A stretch of 64,000 nt of DNA, from positions 24,437 to 88,436 of the forward strand of contig NZ_SNAQ03000025.1 of assembly GCF_004375085.3 (NCBI RefSeq). The letters are read 5' to 3'. How positions within the stretch are numbered: the stretch's first letter is position 1; each line of letters begins with the position of its first letter. Positions 62,212 to 64,000 of this stretch are shown here, in pieces. The notes under the pieces were generated by a model. That model was not told the DNA's origin. It searched no databases and saw only the letters and a program-made list of their open reading frames with translations. Both the position numbers and the translations under genes were made by a program. The DNA is from Lewinella sp. W8. Lineage in GTDB: Bacteria > Bacteroidota > Bacteroidia > Chitinophagales > Saprospiraceae.

Positions 62212-62706
62212 TTAGTCCAGGATCGCGTCAAGCTCTTTGAGTTCCTTGAGCGTGATCCGTGGCCCTTCATTCAGGTTGGTGCTGGCCGTCTTGAGGGCGG
62301 CCCGAAGCACCAGGTAGGCTTCCCGTTCGTTGGTCACCTCGTAGCGGCTCCAATCTACGGTGGTAGTGGTTTGCTGCTCGGCGATGGGGAAGTCCGAAAG
62401 GGAAGGATTATCGTTAAACCATAGGTTACCGGCCAGGAGGAGCAGGGCCGCGGCGGCCGCCGCGGTCATCCAGCGCAGCACCGGTTGGCGCCGACGGGGC
62501 TTACTCCGCGTCGGAACCACCAGGCGGGGCGTCGGGGGCTGCACCTGAGCGGCTACCGTCCAGTAGGCGAACAAGTCCCGGTAGGGCTCGTGGTCCGGAT
62601 GGAGGTCGCCGGCCCGGAAGTAAGCCCGGAGGGAGCGCTCTTCTTCCAGGGTAGTTTCCCCGGCGAAGTAACGTTCCAGCAGCAGTTCAGCGGTTTGTTG
62701 GTTCAT
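62212..62706 (-). CDS. anti-sigma factor-like membrane protein
   Basis: The 164-residue product has a soluble cytoplasmic N-terminal part (LLERYFAGETTLEEERSLRA, typical of anti-sigma N-termini in Bacteroidota), one membrane helix (WMTAAAAAALLLLAGNLWF, about residues 79-97) and a short periplasmic tail (YLVLRAALKTASTNLNEG). It overlaps the stop of the sigma gene by 4 nt (ATGA), so the two are translationally coupled. It should bind and restrain the ECF sigma factor until an envelope signal arrives. Confidence 0.85.
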   Translation of the reverse strand: MNQQTAELLLERYFAGETTLEEERSLRAYFRAGDLHPDHEPYRDLFAYWTVAAQVQPPTPRLVVPTRSKPRRRQPVLRWMTAAAAAALLLLAGNLWFNDNPSLSDFPIAEQQTTTTVDWSRYEVTNEREAYLVLRAALKTASTNLNEGPRITLKELKELDAILD

Positions 62707-63302
62707 GGTTCAACGATTCTTTCCTGTAGTAAAAGGCTTCTGATCTTGGTCCGGGCCCGGTGGAGGTAAACCTTCACCTGTTCCATGGTCAGATCCGTCG
62801 CCGCGGCGATTTCCCGGTATTCCATCCCCTCCACTTCCCGCAGCTGCAGCACGGTGCGCTGGTTAGGCGGCAGCTGTTGGATGATGCGGTGGACGTGCGC
62901 CAGGGTATCACCACTCGCCGTGAGGCGATAGGGGGTGGCTTCATCCCGGTCGGGGGGCGCCGCTTCGGTTTCCCGCAGCAGACGTACCTTCCCGGAACGG
63001 AGCCGATCGATGGCCTGATGACGCGTCATTTTGAGCATCCAGGCCGGCGGATTGTCCAGCAGGGCGATCTCTTCCCGCTTCCGCCAACTCTTGATCAAGA
63101 CCTCCTGGACCACATCCTCGGCCTCATCTGCATCGTTCACGACGCGCAACGCCAGCCGATAAAGCCGGCCGCGAACGGAAGAAACGAGTGAGGTAAATTG
63201 GTCCAAAACGAAGGGCGTTTGCTCAGTACACGGTGCTAAGGGACGATATGTTACAGCCCGGTTAAATTTTTTTCGACGAAAACTTCCCTGGCCTGGAATC
63301 AT
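62703..63302 (-). CDS. ECF-type RNA polymerase sigma factor
   Basis: The 199-residue product has region 2 (LYRLALRVVNDADEAEDVVQ, EVLIKSW, WMLKMTRHQAIDRLRSGK) and region 4 (LPPNQRTVLQLREVEGMEYR, EIAAATDLTMEQVKVYLHRA), with no region 3 or long extensions, as in ECF factors. It directs RNA polymerase to a stress or envelope regulon, probably including its own operon. The ATG at 63302 gives a lysine/arginine-rich N-terminal ~30 residues. A TTG in frame near 63206 (LDQFTSLVSS) would fit family length better, so the start is open. Confidence 0.93.
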   Translation of the reverse strand: MIPGQGSFRRKKFNRAVTYRPLAPCTEQTPFVLDQFTSLVSSVRGRLYRLALRVVNDADEAEDVVQEVLIKSWRKREEIALLDNPPAWMLKMTRHQAIDRLRSGKVRLLRETEAAPPDRDEATPYRLTASGDTLAHVHRIIQQLPPNQRTVLQLREVEGMEYREIAAATDLTMEQVKVYLHRARTKIRSLLLQERIVEP

Positions 63303-63459
63303 GGGGCCAATTGGGGGCCTCCGTTCGGAAAAACGGCGGGTAGGTGGCGGGGTTGCATCAACCAGCGGCCCTGTCCCGTAAGTTATCCCGATGCCTGGGA
63401 GACTTTGGCCGGCGGTAACCCACCAAGCTGGCCCCGTTCTGGCTGATCCAAAATTCTCA

Positions 63460-63506
63460 TTGCACCCGTACCGGCTGAGCCGAGTATTTCACTGCACCCG
63501 CGCGCC
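63460..63506 (+). repeat. dispersed intergenic repeat, copy 2
   Basis: Contains ACCGGCTGAGCCGAGTATT then TTCACTGCAC. The partner is 45282-45334, with a 4-nt deletion after GAGTA. Confidence 0.7.
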
Positions 63507-63728
63507 GTCGCCCAAGTGCCATCACCCGCGCCCCAACGTCCCCGCACCTTCCCGCCGCTCGGCCAACCGGTAATCGTCAGTCAAAAGTGCACCATCTAAG
63601 GGTTCATTTCCCCGATGGCACACTCAAAGGAACCGGCCGCCTGTGGCTAACTTCGCGACACCTCAGGAGCAGCTCACTTCGTTCGACGGCTCCGAGGAGC
63701 GCTCTAGTTTAAAATAATGTAGCCGGTC

Positions 63729-63775
63729 CTCCTAGCAGTCTTTACTGGGCCACAGGCCCGGATTGCTGCTCGGAG
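63729..63775. repeat. long interrupted hairpin
   Basis: CTCC..AGCAG..CTGGGCC pairs with GGCCCGG..GCTGCT..GGAG around an ACA loop. The stem is interrupted by small internal loops, as in structured RNA. No gene adjoins it. Confidence 0.5.
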
Positions 63776-63938
63776 GTCTCGGTATACGGATCCGACCAGT
63801 CAGCTCGTACCTCTCGCCAGGGCGGACGAGCAGGGTATTCTCCCGGCCCTCAGAGGGAATGGAAAACCGGTTGACTTCGCGACACCTCCTTTAAGTTTGG
63901 CTCTGTCTCCTTTTGACTCACATTCAAATTGGATAGAT

Positions 63939-63994
63939 GCGTAAATGACGATGGCAGCCCTCATCGTCTGTGGAGCTGCCATCGTTACTTACGT
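63939..63994. repeat. imperfect 20-bp inverted repeat at window end
   Basis: The left arm 63939-63958 and right arm 63975-63994 agree at 17 of 20 positions, with a perfect inner 11 bp (ACGATGGCAGC / GCTGCCATCGT) and a 16-nt loop. It is not followed by a T-run on the visible side. Confidence 0.6.
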
Positions 63995-64000
63995 ATCGTT

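Larger units (their letters stand above)
63303..64000. other. 698-bp non-coding, hairpin-rich end of window
   Basis: No credible gene was found. The region contains a dispersed repeat copy (63460-63506), a repeated 15-mer ACTTCGCGACACCTC (63650-63664, 63874-63888), a long hairpin (63729-63775) and an imperfect inverted repeat at the very end (63939-63994). There is no intact transposase frame. An element end, a structured RNA or degenerate repeats are all possible. Confidence 0.55.

Noticed and set aside
63303..64000. Insertion sequence at the right end
   Set aside because: Inverted and direct repeats are present, but no transposase frame or clear target-site duplication can be seen within the window.

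Overview
This 64-kb window looks like a chromosomal segment of a Bacteroidota bacterium, most likely a marine Saprospiria/Lewinella-type organism. This is an inference from several features together. There is a large secreted protein with a type IX secretion C-terminal sorting domain, many lipoproteins, DUF4252 proteins behind an ECF sigma/anti-sigma pair, and Bacteroidota-type promoters (TTG-N20-TAnnTTTG) in front of both tRNA genes. Three mevalonate-pathway genes are present, whereas most bacteria use the MEP route. Most of the window is visibly GC-rich and densely coding. The first 2.4 kb is clearly AT-rich and looks like an accessory island.

Layout: (1) 1-2.5 kb, a 217-bp tandem repeat carrying copies of a tiny 39-residue peptide gene, convergent with a 510-residue helical, possibly HTH-bearing protein. 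(2) 2.5-15 kb, mostly minus strand: a thioredoxin-like lipoprotein, HMG-CoA reductase plus type 2 IPP isomerase (overlapping operon), a SPOR-domain protein, rhodanese, a T9SS cargo protein, and an unusual 1272-residue fusion of two D-Ala-D-Ala-ligase-like modules, a membrane segment and three PASTA domains. (3) 15-25 kb: AlkA-like glycosylase, cysS, a frameshifted four-helix-bundle gene, polyphosphate glucokinase, two cyclophilin lipoproteins, nucleoside hydrolase and an M3 peptidase. (4) 25.6-30.7 kb: membrane pyrophosphatase, two tandem TonB-C-like proteins, a lipocalin-like lipoprotein and a sterol-desaturase-family enzyme. (5) 30.8-36.3 kb: a proteostasis cluster, tRNA-Leu, tig, clpP, clpX, then pdxH and two unknown genes. 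(6) 36-45 kb: MFS transporter, alpha/beta hydrolase, HMG-CoA synthase, a small membrane protein, a methyltransferase, AI-2E transporter, PnuC, PfkB kinase and tRNA-Asn. (7) 45.8-61 kb: S41 protease, a PRMT-like methyltransferase, VOC protein, haloalkane dehalogenase, SulP transporter, trehalose synthase/maltokinase-like fusion, App1-like phosphatase, GNAT, flavin reductase, class III aminotransferase and a sulfatase-fold protein lacking its catalytic residues. (8) 61-63.3 kb: an ECF sigma factor, anti-sigma factor and two DUF4252 proteins in one leftward run, followed by a non-coding, hairpin-rich tail to the window end.

Functionally, HMG-CoA synthase, HMG-CoA reductase and IDI-2 point to isoprenoid synthesis through mevalonate. 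Trigger factor, ClpP and ClpX form a folding/degradation block. PpgK, PPase and TreS-Mak link to polyphosphate, pyrophosphate and trehalose/glucose metabolism. The non-coding space is unusual. Several short repeat families recur in separate intergenic gaps (3.6-4.2, 6.8-6.9, 25.2, 27.9/50.5, 37.7/41.7 and 45.3/63.5 kb), and a 16-bp palindrome recurs at 21.0 and 28.6 kb. No CRISPR array, rRNA, integrase or transposase was seen. Positions are read by eye, and family assignments come from motif recognition rather than database searches.
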